Shown here: positions 11,115-24,464 of the stretch, piece by piece | How positions within the stretch are numbered: position 1 is the stretch's first letter | Layout: each line of letters opens with the position of its first letter | From: Inonotus obliquus | Taxonomy: Eukaryota; Basidiomycota; Agaricomycetes; Hymenochaetales; Hymenochaetaceae | Length of the DNA stretch: 64,000 nucleotides | Direction of reading: 5' to 3' | NCBI GenBank assembly: GCA_032164295.1 | Contig: JAJHTX010000010.1 | Span: 744,001-808,000, forward strand | Notes under the pieces: model-generated | Told to the model about the DNA's origin: nothing | Database searches by the model: none | The model's input: only the letters and a program-made list of their open reading frames with translations | Position numbers and translations under genes: made by a program

Positions 11115-14100
11115 ATGGTGCTCGGTTACGATACTTATAGCGATTTGCCTCCTTGTCGCCACGGTTATGCTTCCGCTTCCCCCCCTCTTTCATCTTCGTC
11201 TACATTGTCCCCTCCGTATATGAGTGAGAATCTGGTTCAGGAGGATAAGGCTCAGGCTAGAGATTGGTCAAAGCTATGGAATGATATCGTCAATAACCTC
11301 AATTTCTTCCGCCTTCATGTCCTCTTTTTGTACGTATCTTTCTTTGTTTCTTCATCGCTCTACCGGCTTCTTTCCTTTTCCTATCCATCGCTCGGGGCAT
11401 GATTCCAAGGAGTCAAAATGCTTCGTGCGAGTAACATTTTGGCCATTGACTAACGCTCGTCGACGCTGTCATGACTGACTACCTTTCGTCCTACCTGTAG
11501 CACGTTCACGCCCCTAATCTTTTCCGGTATTTTCTATGCCGCAAATGGCTCGACACACATCCCGTACATCGACGCGCTCTTCGTGTGTTTCAGCGCAGGA
11601 ACAGTCTGTGGACTCGCGACGATAGACTTGAGTTCACTCACGGGGTTCCAACAGGCGATTTTGTTCGTGCAGGCAGCTATTGGGAACCCTGTAAGTTTGT
11701 CACATCTTGAAGTCGTGTCTTGTGACACGCATGAAAGAATGCTGGCTGACAACCTATCTTGTAAATTCAAGGTGGTCGTCTCATGGGTGATGGTCTACAT
11801 CAGGAGGTGCGTATTCCAAACGTGGTCCACAAATCATCCCTTATGCCCTGCGTCACCCTCGCCTCTACCCCGATCTCCTCGCTAATGGCCATTCCCTCCC
11901 AACAGGCGTTTTTTCAACAAGAAACTTCAATACATCGTCGAAGCAGAGATCGAGAAACGCAAAGCACTCGCAGAACAAAGAGCAAGAGAACGCAAGGAAC
12001 AGGGCCAACCAGTAAAGGGAAACCTAATGCGACAATTTACTCGTGCGTTCACGTCCTATCCGACACGGCATAGTAGAGATGGAAAGAATGACAATGACTC
12101 CGGCGGACGTGATCAGCACGGACATAAGGTCGGCGAAAAACGTGGCAGCGTCTTGGTCCGGCCCGAAGACATCCGTCGGACCACCGTACAATTAAAGCGG
12201 GTGGACCCAAATGGAGTAATCCTCGACTCCATCCCGGAGATCGAAGCCGTAGGTCCAGAGTCGACTGTACCATCACAGAGTTCAACGCTTCGGAATGACG
12301 GAAACGGGTACGGACTGGCGCTGATTACTGAGGACGGCATACCGTTAAACTCGGACCCCGAGTCGGCACATACGCATACGCAAACGCATAACGCAAACGG
12401 TCATAATGTGACATTCCAAGATCAGCTATTGAGTGAGAACGGACATGATGGTGCTCGTGTTGACAGTCCAGGTGCTGCAAGTAGTTATAGATCATTGGCG
12501 GAGGTTATTCCTATTGTCCATGATGATCGAGGTGGGACGCGTTCAGAGTTCTCTACGAGTCCGTTGCAACTTACTGGGTATTCATAGCGTTTATTCCTCC
12601 TGGAGGTGCTCCCGTGAGACGACGCACAACCGTCTGGACCCGTTCACAAACACTGAGATACACCAATGATGGTAATCCAGTTCATGACCCTCTCCCAACA
12701 CCACTTCCGGCAACGAAGAATAGAGGTTACGGAGGTTTCCCATACCCAACGACGCTCCTATATCGATTGCTCAAAAAGAAGGCTGTACCTGGGATGCGAA
12801 GGGGTCTTGAAAGAACCAAGACGCTCCTCCCCGAACGAACTAGATCGATCATTGAGCGGGTCAGCACGCGACATTCTGAGAAAAATGACTTCGGAGCCAT
12901 GAACGCTATGAAATACTTTTCGGACTCGTTCAACGCGCTTATTGGGAGGAATTCAAAGTTTTATGATCTTACCGAGGATAACTTGGAAGAGTTGGGCGGA
13001 GTGGAGTATCGCGCCTTGAACGCGCTGCTTTGGATCATTGCCGTCGTGCGTATCACTCTCACCTCTATCACTACGCCGTGTTCATCCATCCCTGTCAATA
13101 GTACCACTTCATGGTCCACCTCATCTCATTTACTATAATCGCTCCTTACCTATCCTTATCACGCTGGGCACCCGTATTCTCACCACCAAACTTACACAAA
13201 ACGGTCTCCCCGGTCTGGTATAGCGCATTCCAAGCTGTGTCGGCGTACACGACGTTGGGGATGTCACTTGTTGATCAGTCAATGGTACCATTTCAAGAAG
13301 CATACCCCTTGATTTTCGTATGTACATTCTTGATCATGGCAGGAAATTTGGCATTTGTGAGTTTTGAAGCATTGGACCCCATTTCTATCCTTTGACTCAA
13401 CATAACGACCCGACTTAGCCGATCTTGTAAGTTTTTCTGACATTAGATTTTGAACCGAGCTCAGTTTTCCTGTCTGAATATGTAGTCTCCGATTCTTTAT
13501 GTGAGTTTCCTTTCATTTTCGAAGGCATTGCGTGCGCTCTGCTCATCCTGATGATCCGTAGTTGGTTTATAGCGAAACTTTCTCCAAGCAACAATCTCAG
13601 AGAGACACTAGGTTTCCTGCTGGACCATCCTCGTCGATGCTACATCTATCTCTTTCCTTCACACCAAACATGGCTCCTCTTGGGCGTCGTCCTCCTGCTC
13701 AAGTGCGTACTTCTTTCTTTGCATACTCTAACCATTTTGAATTATCACATTAATATTCTGACTTTCTCGCCTACGTTCTCAGCGGTATGGACTGGTTCTT
13801 CTTCCTAGTTCTTAACATCGGCATAGATGCATACGAAGCGATCCCTCTCGGTGTGCGGTTTGCGATCGGTGTATTACAGTCGACCTCCGCTAGGGGTGCA
13901 GGTTTTGCAACGATGTCAATCTCTGCACTGGCTCCTGCGTTGCAGTATGTCATTCCTCACCTCCGATTTCTATAAGAATGGTGAATTGATCAGATGCGGC
14001 TTGAAGGATATTGTTCGTGATTGTTATGTATCTCGGAGTCTGTACGTTGTCTTTTCCTTACATACTCCCCGAAGGACATTGATGCGAATTCTGATTTTTA

Positions 14101-14992
14101 GATCCTATCGCTCTAAGGTATGCTCCTCCCAGCTGATGTTACAGCTACTACCCAGGACTAATGCCGTATCCGCCTAATAAGTATCCAAGCAACGAATGTA
14201 TACGAAGAGAAGTCGCTAGGTGTCTTCGAGGATGAAGACGATGATGACGAAGCGGAGCCGAAGGTTGATGGAGATAAACCATCGTCTGTTGGGAGGTATA
14301 TTGCTTGGCATGCGAGGAGGCAACTTTCATTCGGTGCGTGTCCTCCGTTTATCCGTTAGACATACCTTCCGCGTTACTGAAGCCACGCTTCAATAGATAT
14401 GTGGTTCCTCGGCGTCGTGTTGTTCCTCCTCTGCATAATCGAACGAGGCAAGATCAGGAACTCTGATAACTTCGAATGGTTTACCATCTTCGCTCTCAGT
14501 ACGTACTACCCGCCCACATGGTTCGAATAAATAAACATAGAAAACGCATCTCATTTTTTCTTCAGTCTTCGAAATCATCTCTGCGTATTCCGGAGTAGGG
14601 ATGAGCATGGGTGTACCTTATGTAAGTACTAACCATCTATATATATTTTTCTTGTTTTTTTTTTCACCGTTAACGAACACGAAACGAAATAGGCAAATTT
14701 CTCATTCTGCGGAGCGTTCACCAAGCTCTCCAAATTAATTATAATCGTCGTCATGGTTCGAGGGAGACATCGAGGTCTTCCAGTTGCTATCGATCGTGCT
14801 GTCATGTTACCCTTTGAGTTCAAGAAATCTCAAAGCGTTATTGCTGCTGGTGCTGGTGCATACGGATATGTTCAGGGACAGGGTCAGGGTCAGGGTCGAG
14901 GACAGGGAGAAGGGGCCACGGATAACGACGATATTTCAGTGATTAATCGACTTCTTGATGAGAATGGGGAGTTTAGGAAGAAGAGGAAGTGA
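11115..14992 (+). CDS. TRK1: TRK-type high-affinity potassium transporter
   Basis: Plus-strand gene with about a dozen introns encoding a fungal Trk/Ktr-family K+ transporter of the plasma membrane. All four pore-loop filter regions are visible in order: VCGLATIDLSS near 11600, AYTTLGMSL near 13250, SARGAGFATMS near 13890 and SAYSGVGMSMG near 14590. The large hydrophilic loop typical of fungal Trk proteins lies between the first and second pore units (about 11930-12970), with coiled-coil-like KKLQYIVEAEIEKRKALAEQ at its start. The conserved segment AFPIFLRFFIWF is built from micro-exons of 8 bases (13419-13426) and 15 bases (13486-13500). The C-terminus ends in PFEFKKSQ followed by a GQ-rich tail. 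A frame change in the loop is best explained by an intron at 12531-12586. Start could be 11115 or the in-frame ATG at 11220; the latter starts MSENLVQEDKAQ. Confidence 0.9.
14871..14911 (+). repeat. Short GGGTCA/GGACAG tandem repeat inside the TRK1 C-terminus
   Basis: Imperfect six-base units (cagggt/cagggc-like) encode alternating Gly-Gln residues (GQGQGQGRGQGEG) in the cytoplasmic tail. Length variation here would be in frame. Confidence 0.7.
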
Positions 14993-15681
14993 TAGAGTTT
15001 TAGGGGTGGTGTGCGTTCGGACGAGTGGGTGGATATTCTTTTACAGATTTATTCTGCTTCTGGTTTATTATCTGGATGATGGAGGATGGATGATGGATGA
15101 TCTAAATTACTATGTTAGTTACTATGATATTGTTAGTTGGATCCTTGATGTATTATTGGATGCTTCGCTTTGTACTGATATTGTTTATTCCTGTTTTTCG
15201 TCTCGCTTTCCTACTTACGATAGACTCGATTACCGATTGCTCAGCTGTTTCATCTGATTGATTCCGCGTAGATTGTATATGTATGTAGATAGTGAATCGC
15301 TTACCGTGCGGGGAATTTAAGTCTAACTTCGCGAATTCGCGAAGACCACGTTTGGATTTACACAAGATTAGATGGTAAAAAAAGTTTTCCTGTGCGATCT
15401 TTCGCCAAAGGATGTGATCGACTACAAGATCGGCATCCAGTCACTCGATCCACGTTAGGGAACACAAGATCCATCTTGGGTATGCAATGTTACTGTTATA
15501 ATTGCCGACCTTTCAAAATCAACAAAACCAGTTTTTCCACGTTACTACTATCCTAGTCATACATCCATCCAAAACATGAAACACATTTCACTCAAAAAAC
15601 AATAATAGCACATGAATAAACCAGCGGATGAGAAATAACGCCCGCAAATTGGAACTTATATATTGGCCAGGTAACAGAGCT
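14993..15681. other. Intergenic, no gene recognised
   Basis: Convergent 3' flanks of the TRK1 gene (+) and the first Zn-cluster gene (-). Nothing specific seen. Confidence 0.5.
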
Positions 15682-17129
15682 CTACTTGTAGTTGAAAGAT
15701 GTAGGGATGCCACCTCCGACTTCGTCGCTCCACGCTGAGTACTCCACTAACTCAGAGGTGAATGTGCCGTCCATGTAGACCGGCACGAGTGGCATTTCTG
15801 GTTCATGATGACTAAATCCGAAGTCGAAATTAACCCACTGGTGAGCACTGCCGTTGTATTTGGTCGCTGGCTGCTCCCGCCCCTGGCCGCCGCTGTGGTC
15901 AGGCACGTTAGGAGGCTGAGAGAAACCCTCGCCGTCCGCCGTTATTTCAACCTACATTGGACATCCTTCAGCTGCTAATACATCAATCAACTTTTCTAGG
16001 AGGTGACGTACTGCGCCATTGACTTCTTGAACTATGCGCGACCGCTAAGGAAGAATGTCAATCTATGCAGCATGACAAATTCAGATGATGCCGTATGGAA
16101 CTTACAGAGGGTTCCCCGGAGTGACCCATATTTCCCCGATGAACGCCAACCTGGGTGGTAGCTTAGTCTAGACAAGATAGTACATAGAAGACATTGGTGC
16201 CTACCTGAATGCACCCCGCTCCCCGGGCTTGGCCTTCGTACCATTCGAAGTGTGCATTTGTGCAAGCAAGGATATTGGAGAGTCCGCGCTGTAACTGAAA
16301 AAACAATCGCGTGCTTCTCTATCAGGTGTTTGATACTTGGACAAAGCCGTTGAGCTACGAACCTCGGCTTGATGCTGTCGGCTCTGGGTTGTTCCTCCTC
16401 CGCGTACCACGACACCTGGGGAAGATGCTTGACCATTCGCACCATTACTGTTGATAGGAGTAGCACTGGGGAGATGAGCCTATAATGGAAGAGAAGGGTA
16501 AGGAGTTCATTCGAGGAACCACGCACAAAAAAAAATAACATACATCTACAACAGTGGTACCTGTCACCTCGGAGCCAGAATCGCGCGCTCTGCTACCGAG
16601 AGTCGCTGCATTCCCGCTTGGCTATGTAACAATGTCAGATTAAATTATTCTACAGAGGGGCAAGGCAAACTCACCGGTGTTGAAACGGCCGAACTAGCAG
16701 TTGTACTCTTTCCCGTGTTGCTCGTCGGGCTGAAGTAATGCAGTCAGACCGCGGGAATAAGGGTCAGATAAACACGGGCATGCATGCCTTTGGCCTGATT
16801 CCATAATAATAGAAAACTGCTAGAGTCAGTACAAACAGAGAGGAAACTCCGTAGTACATACACGTTCGGCGGCATCCATCCTCCCAAGTTTGCAGTCTCC
16901 AGGTTTCTTTCTTTCATTGCAACATCTCTCGCATGGTATTCCTCCACGGCACTACAAACAGCCGACCGGGTAATGGTGAGCTTTATGCAGCGAGAATTAT
17001 AGCACTGCTAAGCAAGGAACTTACACCCTTTCTGTGCTTCTGACAGACTGAACAAGGAGACAAGTTCTTGGCCTTAGCAGCCTCTGAGCGAGCATTTCGC
17101 GGGAGCGTATAGCTTTGATACTGGGACAT
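15682..17129 (-). CDS. Small Zn2Cys6-type protein, paralogue A
   Basis: Start ATG at 17129 gives MSQYQSYTLPRNARSEAAKAKN, followed by the first half of a zinc cluster (SPCSVCQKHRKG). An intron with donor GTAAGT and acceptor TTTGTAG lies inside the cluster. The next exon supplies CRGGIPCERCCNERKKPGDC, completing CX2CX6CX5CX2CX9C. Several more short exons follow (TSNTGKSTTASSAVSTP; AHFEWYEGQARGAGCIQ). The last exon ends VNFDFGFSHHEPEMPLV...SFNYK and stops at 15682. There is no fungal-specific transcription factor domain, so this is a short protein made of the cluster plus an acidic, low-complexity tail. DNA binding and transcriptional control are inferred from the cluster only. The zinc cluster and the intron inside it are shared with the two genes at 20.2-21.2 and 24.5-25.5 kb. 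Confidence 0.6.
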
Positions 17130-20100
17130 TGCGGCGCTGGCTCAGTGGTAGGCGGCGACTCTGGTCGTAAGGGTGACGGGATACCTGTTGGAGGAGCGAC
17201 ATTTTTATGGGCTGGAGCTGGAAGAAAGGCGAGAGCAAGTAGGGCATTCGGCTCGACTGCTATTTGTGTGCAGTATGCGGTTATGGATATCGGAGGCGAC
17301 ACACCTGAATGACATTGTCCAATGAATATTATCACAAACAACATGTCGACAAAGTACATTGTCTTCGGCCCCGACCCATTGTCGATGGAAAACGGCAGTT
17401 TCTTCATGCTTCTCCTGATCTGTTGTGCTTTAACGAAGGGGTCGTTGCGCGGCTTCATTTTGGATCTAATGTAACGTGAAGGTGACTCTTGGGAGTAACG
17501 CAATTCAGAGGCGACTACCAAAAACACGTATAGCCTCGACTCGTTATGGCCCCGAAAGCGGCATGTTAGACACACCCAGCCCGCGCGATTTCCACACGTA
17601 GTCCAGCATCGGAGACAAAGGGAGAGCCAGCGAGCGAAAGAAAGGAGATAAGGAGAGTGACACGAAATAAGCGCTGAACCATCACGGTCTTCGGAAAAAG
17701 AGAATCTTGTTCACTCCGCCCAAGCGCCCTTGTCTCCCGATCTCCCACCATTTATCACAGATCGTTGTGCTAACGCGTCCATCGCAAAGACCTTTGGAAG
17801 CTCATCTATGGAAGGGTGGGTTTACTCTTGTGGTCATTTCCACGCAAAATGCTGCTTTTCTCAACAATAAGAGAATTTGGATCCAGCGAGTTTCCACCAT
17901 CACTTGCGCGACACTACATCAGTACCTACGCCTTTTCAGTACAATATGATAGTCAAAGACCACGTTTTAGCCACACAAGGGTTACGAGCAAGTAGCCGCG
18001 AAAGTTCGAATCAGAGAGTAATGTGATGCACGGGTAGCCAGAGGTGCGTACCATAGTTTTGATTCCGTATCAAAGGAATAAATAGGTTTGAAAGAATAAG
18101 GTCGGGTCAGGAATCAAGCAAGTTTTGAGCGAAGCAGCTACGTACTAGCAGCTGAAACTCCAAGTGACGATAACCCACTTTCTCTCTCAAAACGCAAACG
18201 GGGTACACGGACTTCAGGAACAAGTTTGCGCTCGTGTCATTCAAGGATATACGAGATTCCGAGGGTAGTGATGGAGGGCCGGGAAGGCTCAAACCAAGTC
18301 TGACAAGCGCATGAGTCGTATACCAACCACACTCTGGTATCATCGCCTGAGCCGTGAGATGTTCTGCTGCTGACAAGATTCCATCTCTTTAGTAGGCTTG
18401 GAAGATCGTACAAGATTTCGTGCAAAGGTGCTGGCGCTGGAGACACTAATAGAGACAATATTAATCCTTGTATTTATGACCGTGAGGACGCATAACTAGG
18501 TTCGTCGTGCGTCATATCTGCTTCATATCTCCCGTTGATCTGATCCTTGTAGCTGATACGGGAAACTGGTATAGATAAAGCAGGACCGAGGTGGAAGTGG
18601 CTGTAAGAGAGCTGAACTTGAATTTCCGTGCCAGAATTTCGGCTCATTTGTTGCTCGGCAGGGCAGCTCGATTCTGTCCGATTGTCGTTGCTGTGCCGTC
18701 AGTGATCCTCGATTTTTCGTCACGCGTGCCACCTCGGCTCTCTACGAAGCAGAACAAACATTGGTTCCCGCAAGTTGTGGCCCTCAAAATATACCTTGAA
18801 GAGTCGTTTTTCCCCTCAAGTCGACTGTAGAGTCCTCCAAATCAGTTAGGTCTCAGAGTCGCCTCAATGAACGGGAGGTTGCCTCGACGAGAACTAGACC
18901 TTCGAGTTGACCATAATGGTCGACCAGCCACCCTGATGCTCGGAAGCTCTGCCTGAAGCTTGCGATACGATGTCGGTGCCCAAGAGTGAGTGTTGAAGCA
19001 ATGGAGAAGATTCAGTCGAAGGTGAGCTGATAGTGTGTCTTTCAAGTGCTTACCTTCAAGTCAGACTGACGTGCCATCGTTTCCAAGTTCTGCGTGGTCT
19101 CCCTCGACTATTCTATTCTTATTCAATTTCGAACCGTCGCGACCCTGAATCTATGCCATGGCACGAGCTCGAAATTCATGGTTATGGCCCTCTGAGTTAG
19201 AATCGACACTATGTTGCGTGGCATTTTTATGTACGTGCTTTTTTGCGAGGTCTCCGCCAAGGAACCACATCTAACATTATTTGGCCTCAAATCCTCTCCC
19301 TTCCAGTACTTCCTTCTTTGAAAAATAGGTCTCGAGAGACGTGAGCATGTGCGAAATGGCGTTTCACACTTCTGCACTCCCGAGATGGAACGGTCCAAGT
19401 AAACTAACACAATGGAGGGCGAATAAGAGTGCATATCCATATACCCTGATTCGATTTTTCCGCCAGTAAATATCCTCCCGGCTCAAAACTATTGCCAGCA
19501 GCAAGCACGGCATATGCTGAGGATCACCTCTCCGAGTCGTTTTTTATGCAGTCGCTGGTTTTGGTGGATAGGATCGACGTGATCGCCCAAATTATTGGCA
19601 TAACTTCACTTCAGTGCGCCTGAATCCATTTGTACGTTACCACAGGGGATCGAGTTCCATTATTTCAAGACGATTATCAAGGATTCAAAACTTGAATCAT
19701 TCCAGGGGGAGGAGCACTAGTACTGTTTCTGGTGTTATATCACCATCCTTAGGTGCGTAAATCCACGTCACTCATAATAATCATATACTCGTTACAGTAG
19801 GTAACGATATTTTCCTCAGGAACCATCATGATTGTATCAAACCAAGATTGTCATTGATCTCTACCCTAAACCCAAATTTTTTTATTTTTTTAGTATAGGC
19901 AGCATAACGCGTACTCATGCCAAACTGTATGACTTCTCAAGTTCATGAACCACTCAGCCTTGGTCAGGGCTGGAGGGAAACTTACGATCGGATGTCGCCG
20001 AGTACAAGTACATTTTCAGAACATCACACCAAGCATTGTGCAGGGGACAATCAATGTATGTACAAGGCTTAGCAAATCAAAGCAAGAACAAAGCGACGGC

Positions 20101-20236
20101 AAAGCAACACATCAAAGAAGGGACTCGGAAGGGGAGAGGCAAACTGAATCTTGGGCAAAGAAGCTAGCGTGATCGAGGTAGAAGAAAAACGACTACTCGA
20201 GGTCTCTATGTATCTAGTTGTGATTTAAAGAAATTT
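17130..20236. other. Long gene-poor stretch between Zn-cluster paralogues A and B
   Basis: About 3.1 kb with only short unsupported frames. It contains the promoter of paralogue A at its left end. No transposon ends or conserved motif recognised; decayed sequence is likely. Confidence 0.4.
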
Positions 20237-21175
20237 CTAATTCGCCTGGTCGAATTGTTGCGAAAGGTAGTTAAGGCCATTGTCGAGGAAGATCGAGTAA
20301 ATATCAAAAGGTAGATAATAAAAAGGCGTCACCGAATCATTTCTAATTTCCTCATTGAAGCCGCTATCCGGAATGAAGTGCATGTACCCAGTCATAGGCG
20401 GGATCGAGTAGTTGGAATTTGCTTCGCTGCTCGTGGGATGTGCCTGTTCATCACGTTGCTCAGATGACTTGGTCGGCGGAGAATGGGTTGCGGTGTTCGT
20501 TGCAACCTAGAACGTCCCTTCAGAGATCTGTGAATCAAGATCACCTTGTGAAACAACGCACCCAGTCATCGTTCGGTTGAGCAACGAATGAGAACTCGAA
20601 AGGAGTATCAGCGCACGTAAACTGATTTACTCGCACAGAAACGTCTTGTCGAAGAGGATGGGCGACATTCTGGATAACCGCACCTATCAGTTCTTCTCAA
20701 GACATTCGTATATGCAATACACATACTGAGACAGCGGCTCCGCTCATCGGATTTGCACTATCCCCGGCATTTGTAGTTTGTTCTGCGGTCCCGCTTGGGT
20801 GGAGTATTCAGTACGTAGGTCACCCGGGTGTGTAAAAGGAAGTCGTACCGTTGACATGGGGCCTTAGATGCGGCGGGGGAACGCTGCTGAATGGTTTGCC
20901 ATAAATCAACATCAACAACCGCAACAGGTCAGAAATGGCCTCGGGTACCAACCTTCCTCTTAGTGCCAGGAATGCACACTTTGTGTTTCTTCCGGCATCC
21001 GTCACAAGGTATTCCTCCGCTGCACTGCGAGCCAGACGAGAAATCTCTAAGCATCATGCCACCTATGTGAAAGGGGTAAAACAGCACCCACTCGTTTTTT
21101 ATCATGTTGGCAGTCCGCGCAAGGGCTACCATTTCTGTTCCTTGCGGCTAGAGAGCGATTATTCATGGGAGGCAT
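20237..21175 (-). CDS. Small Zn2Cys6-type protein, paralogue B
   Basis: Reads MPPMNNRSLAARNRNGSPC from ATG 21175; a second in-frame ATG lies three codons later. The zinc cluster is again split by an intron: CADCQHDKKR in exon 1 and QCSGGIPCDGCRKKHKVC in exon 2, giving CX2CX6-7CX5CX2CX6C. Further exons are short. The terminal exon reads from about position 20480 down to the TAG at 20237-20239 and ends YLSQQFDQAN, preceded by aromatic and acidic residues (FDIYSIFLDNGL) that could be an activation-type tail. The intron in the same place as in paralogues A and C indicates common descent. Function is unknown beyond probable DNA binding. Middle exon borders were not fully resolved. Confidence 0.55.
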
Positions 21176-24100
21176 AACTGTGACGTCGGAAGACTGGGGC
21201 GCCTTGATCGTGTATGGCGGCGACGGTGGTCAAGGAAATTGCAAGAGGATGGGATCCTCACAGAGGCTGGCCACACCGCAGGAACTTATACGGCAGGAAG
21301 CTGAGTTAAGAATGACACAAATGTGGTATTCGGCTAGACCTACCACATTGGTTTAGAGGACGGTTATGAACTGCAAAGGCGACTTACTGAGATATAACAC
21401 GGATTCATCTAATGTCCATCGCAGCTGACGTGAAGTAAGCCGATGGTCGAAGTTGGCAAGCTGCTCGTCACCTAACCATATATCCTCGACGAATTGAGGA
21501 TAGAACGTGGGCTCGGACCATGCGAATGACTCGTCTGTATATTGGTTCGTCGCTGCGCTGGTAAAAAAAAGAAGAACCAAAGACGGTAATGAAATTAAAA
21601 TCCCAGAGGCGGCTTCCAAAAGTGAGAATAGCCTCGTCTTGGTCTGGGCCCTGAGACCTAGTGATGACTCCGCTCGTTCATTCGCGCCCGCCGGAAACAA
21701 CCAGAGATCAGACATGTAGGGAAAAGCGAAAGAACGGATGAACGGACAGACGGGAGGTGATCGAGGGAGGAAGGTAAAAGGATGAGCGCTGGACAAGCTG
21801 CTTACGACAGCAAGACTCCCAGCCTGGAAGTTTGTTGACCGGTGCCACAAGCGCCTTCGGCCTCTGGAATGATCATCAACATTGAACACGACCATTGACC
21901 ATCGTGGGGGGATCTATCATCGCGAGGGTCTAAACAACTTAGAAGACGCCAGGAAGAGTCTAATCGTTCACCCCAGCACTGTTCAGTTGATTCCATCCAC
22001 CGAGAAAGTTGCAGAAAACAGAAAGCCCTTACGGACTTTGGCCGCATCTAATGCTGTATCATAAAAGAGAATCGTGCCATTTTGAAGGCTTACCATTCTA
22101 TCGACAGAGAATCGACTCCGTAATAGCTGATCAAGGACCTGGCTCCGGACTTCTACAACTCGATTCTTTGCGTCGGAACCACTGGAATATTCTCCGTGAC
22201 CGCCGTGGTTATCGCATTATTTCACTACACAATCCTGTGTCAGAGATAAGCTTTTCGCGAGGAAAGCCATTGGTACGTACCCGAAGCCTTCATTCTTCAG
22301 CAACAGAATAATAGTATTCTGCAGAACTAAGTCGAGGCAAGAATTTCGGCTAAAGAACAGTTGTCCAGCAACTGAAGCTCCTCGAAGAGCAATAATCCGG
22401 TTTTATTGTCTAGACTTGCTGTAGAGCACGAATGTACTATGTTGATCCAAGAAATCAGTATATTTATTGCAGACGCCACAAGGCCAGACGATCGCGAAGC
22501 CTTGGGTCGAGGAAGCTCTTGACATCGCAATTGCCCAATGCTCGCCAATGTGCAATGCGATACCGCGTTCTCTAGATCAGTACCCACGGGAGGCTTCAAG
22601 TTTCCCGTTGATGACCGGCCGCGACCTTCCTCCAGACTTTCCTAAGATCCTTGTACCAGACTCGAAGGTGCTGCCTGGACCACCAGATCGATTAGCAATA
22701 ATAGCCAAGCCATGGTATTTACTATAACCATTGTTGCCTTCATAAACAGGATCACCGTGAGTCGTCATCTGTTTCATTTCACCGTTAACCTTCTCCTGAT
22801 CAGTTATCCTCAGAGAAATTTCCTGTGGACGTAAATGTAAGGAATCAAAAAGTTTTGGTTGGTTGAGATGAAGGGTCGCTGCCGTGATTTTCCGTGCTGT
22901 GTTTGTACGTTATTTTTGCTGACCGATTCTGCTGCCGTTTTGATTCTGACCGATCTTGTTGCTGCGCAGTGATTCTCCATTGAAACATCCACGCCTCTCA
23001 CAGGCAAGCTCACCTTGCCCTGCGTTCAGCTTCCCACAGGAGTGAATTTCGACCTTCCAGACGTGCTGACGAAACACGCTGGCGCTAGGATGGACCTGGA
23101 TGGTTCCTCAAGAGGAGCCATATGAAACTACGCGGACGATAATGATGGCTGGTCGCCTAGGTGGTCATCATCTCTGCCCTGCACGCAACTCCTTTCCAGA
23201 GGCCGGCGTCTGATAATAGTGGGTGAATATGATGAAGACGCGGTTGGTTTTTTCTCGTGGTACGTGCATCTTGAATTTCTTATCGAAACAATCATATCTA
23301 ATCGACATCCCGTGTCCCTTTCGTTTCTCTTCGTCATCAGCAGAAAGGTGTTGAGTGCGCTGCGTGAAGGACGTTGTTTCTGTGGTCATGCGCACTCATA
23401 CATCCACTCCGACTGAAGTCTGAAGCCCCTCAGCCCCAGACAACTTTACCCATACTATGATCAGGTCCGAAAAGGACAGTACACGAGATCCACCTGGATC
23501 TCGGATGTTCATCTCGATTCTCGCTGGTGTTTTGAGATTCTCTTGAGACCGTGGAACGGACGGATGCATTGTACGGCTTACTCGGAGATACTTTCTACGA
23601 TGTCCGTTCTCTATTCTTCCCTTACGTTTGTTGATTTTCTGAGTTGAATGTAGCAGTGAAGCACGATTATTCGGCTCTGCCCGCTCATCGTAACCGAATA
23701 AATCAGCAATCGCACTAAAATCCCTCATCACTATGATGCTAACGCATCATGACTGATTCTCCCATGTCCGGCAGTCAGGCAGCCGATAACCAAGCTACAG
23801 TGTATCTCTGACTGCAGTTAAAGGCTGTCAAGGCTGCTCTGAATCGAAAAGCTCCAAGCCTACGCCGTTTGTAATGCTGCTGGAGATGTTGGTGGACGGA
23901 GAAAGGAGGTCACGGGTACCAAGTCGAATGACCTTACCTTATGATCAAACCATTATAGCCTGGCGAAAGTATGAAAGGCTAGAACTTGTCGAGAAAAGGG
24001 CTTTCATATTATATATATCAGTTGCCTTGTTTAGGACGACGTGTTCTATTTGCATGGAAGTGCATGTATTTTGCGTAATTGACGATTTGTCTTGCCTTCA

Positions 24101-24464
24101 TTCAATCTAATATCATACTATGGCTTTGGATTAGCTCGCGTCCGTACGGTATGGGCAGCTAGCGATGTTGCGTGATTCTGACAGACGGTGTCGCACTCAC
24201 ATTGTATCACATTGTATCGAGAAAAGTACAACATAACCCACTGCATGTGGAACATCAAGCAGGTGATCATTCGATGTCTAGTTGAAACCGAGCAGAAGAG
24301 TTTATCTACTAGCACTCGTAAGGAATACACTATGGACACGAGTTAAAGGGGTATATCAGAAGGAACTGTATTCCCAGTTTGTATTCCATGTTGTGTCGTA
24401 CAATCCGTTAATGTTATCGCTAAAACTCTTCTTAAGTGACGCTTGACTCATAGGAGGAATGTGC
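21176..24464. other. Gene-poor stretch between Zn-cluster paralogues B and C
   Basis: About 3.3 kb. A minus-strand open frame at 21353-21895 and several frames near 22.3-23.7 kb lack recognisable domains and convincing introns, so none is called. It could hold decayed sequence or divergent small genes. Confidence 0.4.

Noticed and set aside
14871..14911. Telomere-like cagggtcagggt repeats
   Set aside because: They lie in frame inside the TRK1 C-terminal coding exon and encode a Gly-Gln tail.
17990..18030. tRNA-like gttcgaatc word
   Set aside because: No matching A box, acceptor stem or anticodon arm could be built around it.
21353..21895. 180-codon minus-strand ORF upstream of Zn-cluster paralogue B
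   Set aside because: No recognisable domain and the paralogue has a good start codon downstream of it; could be untranslated or chance.
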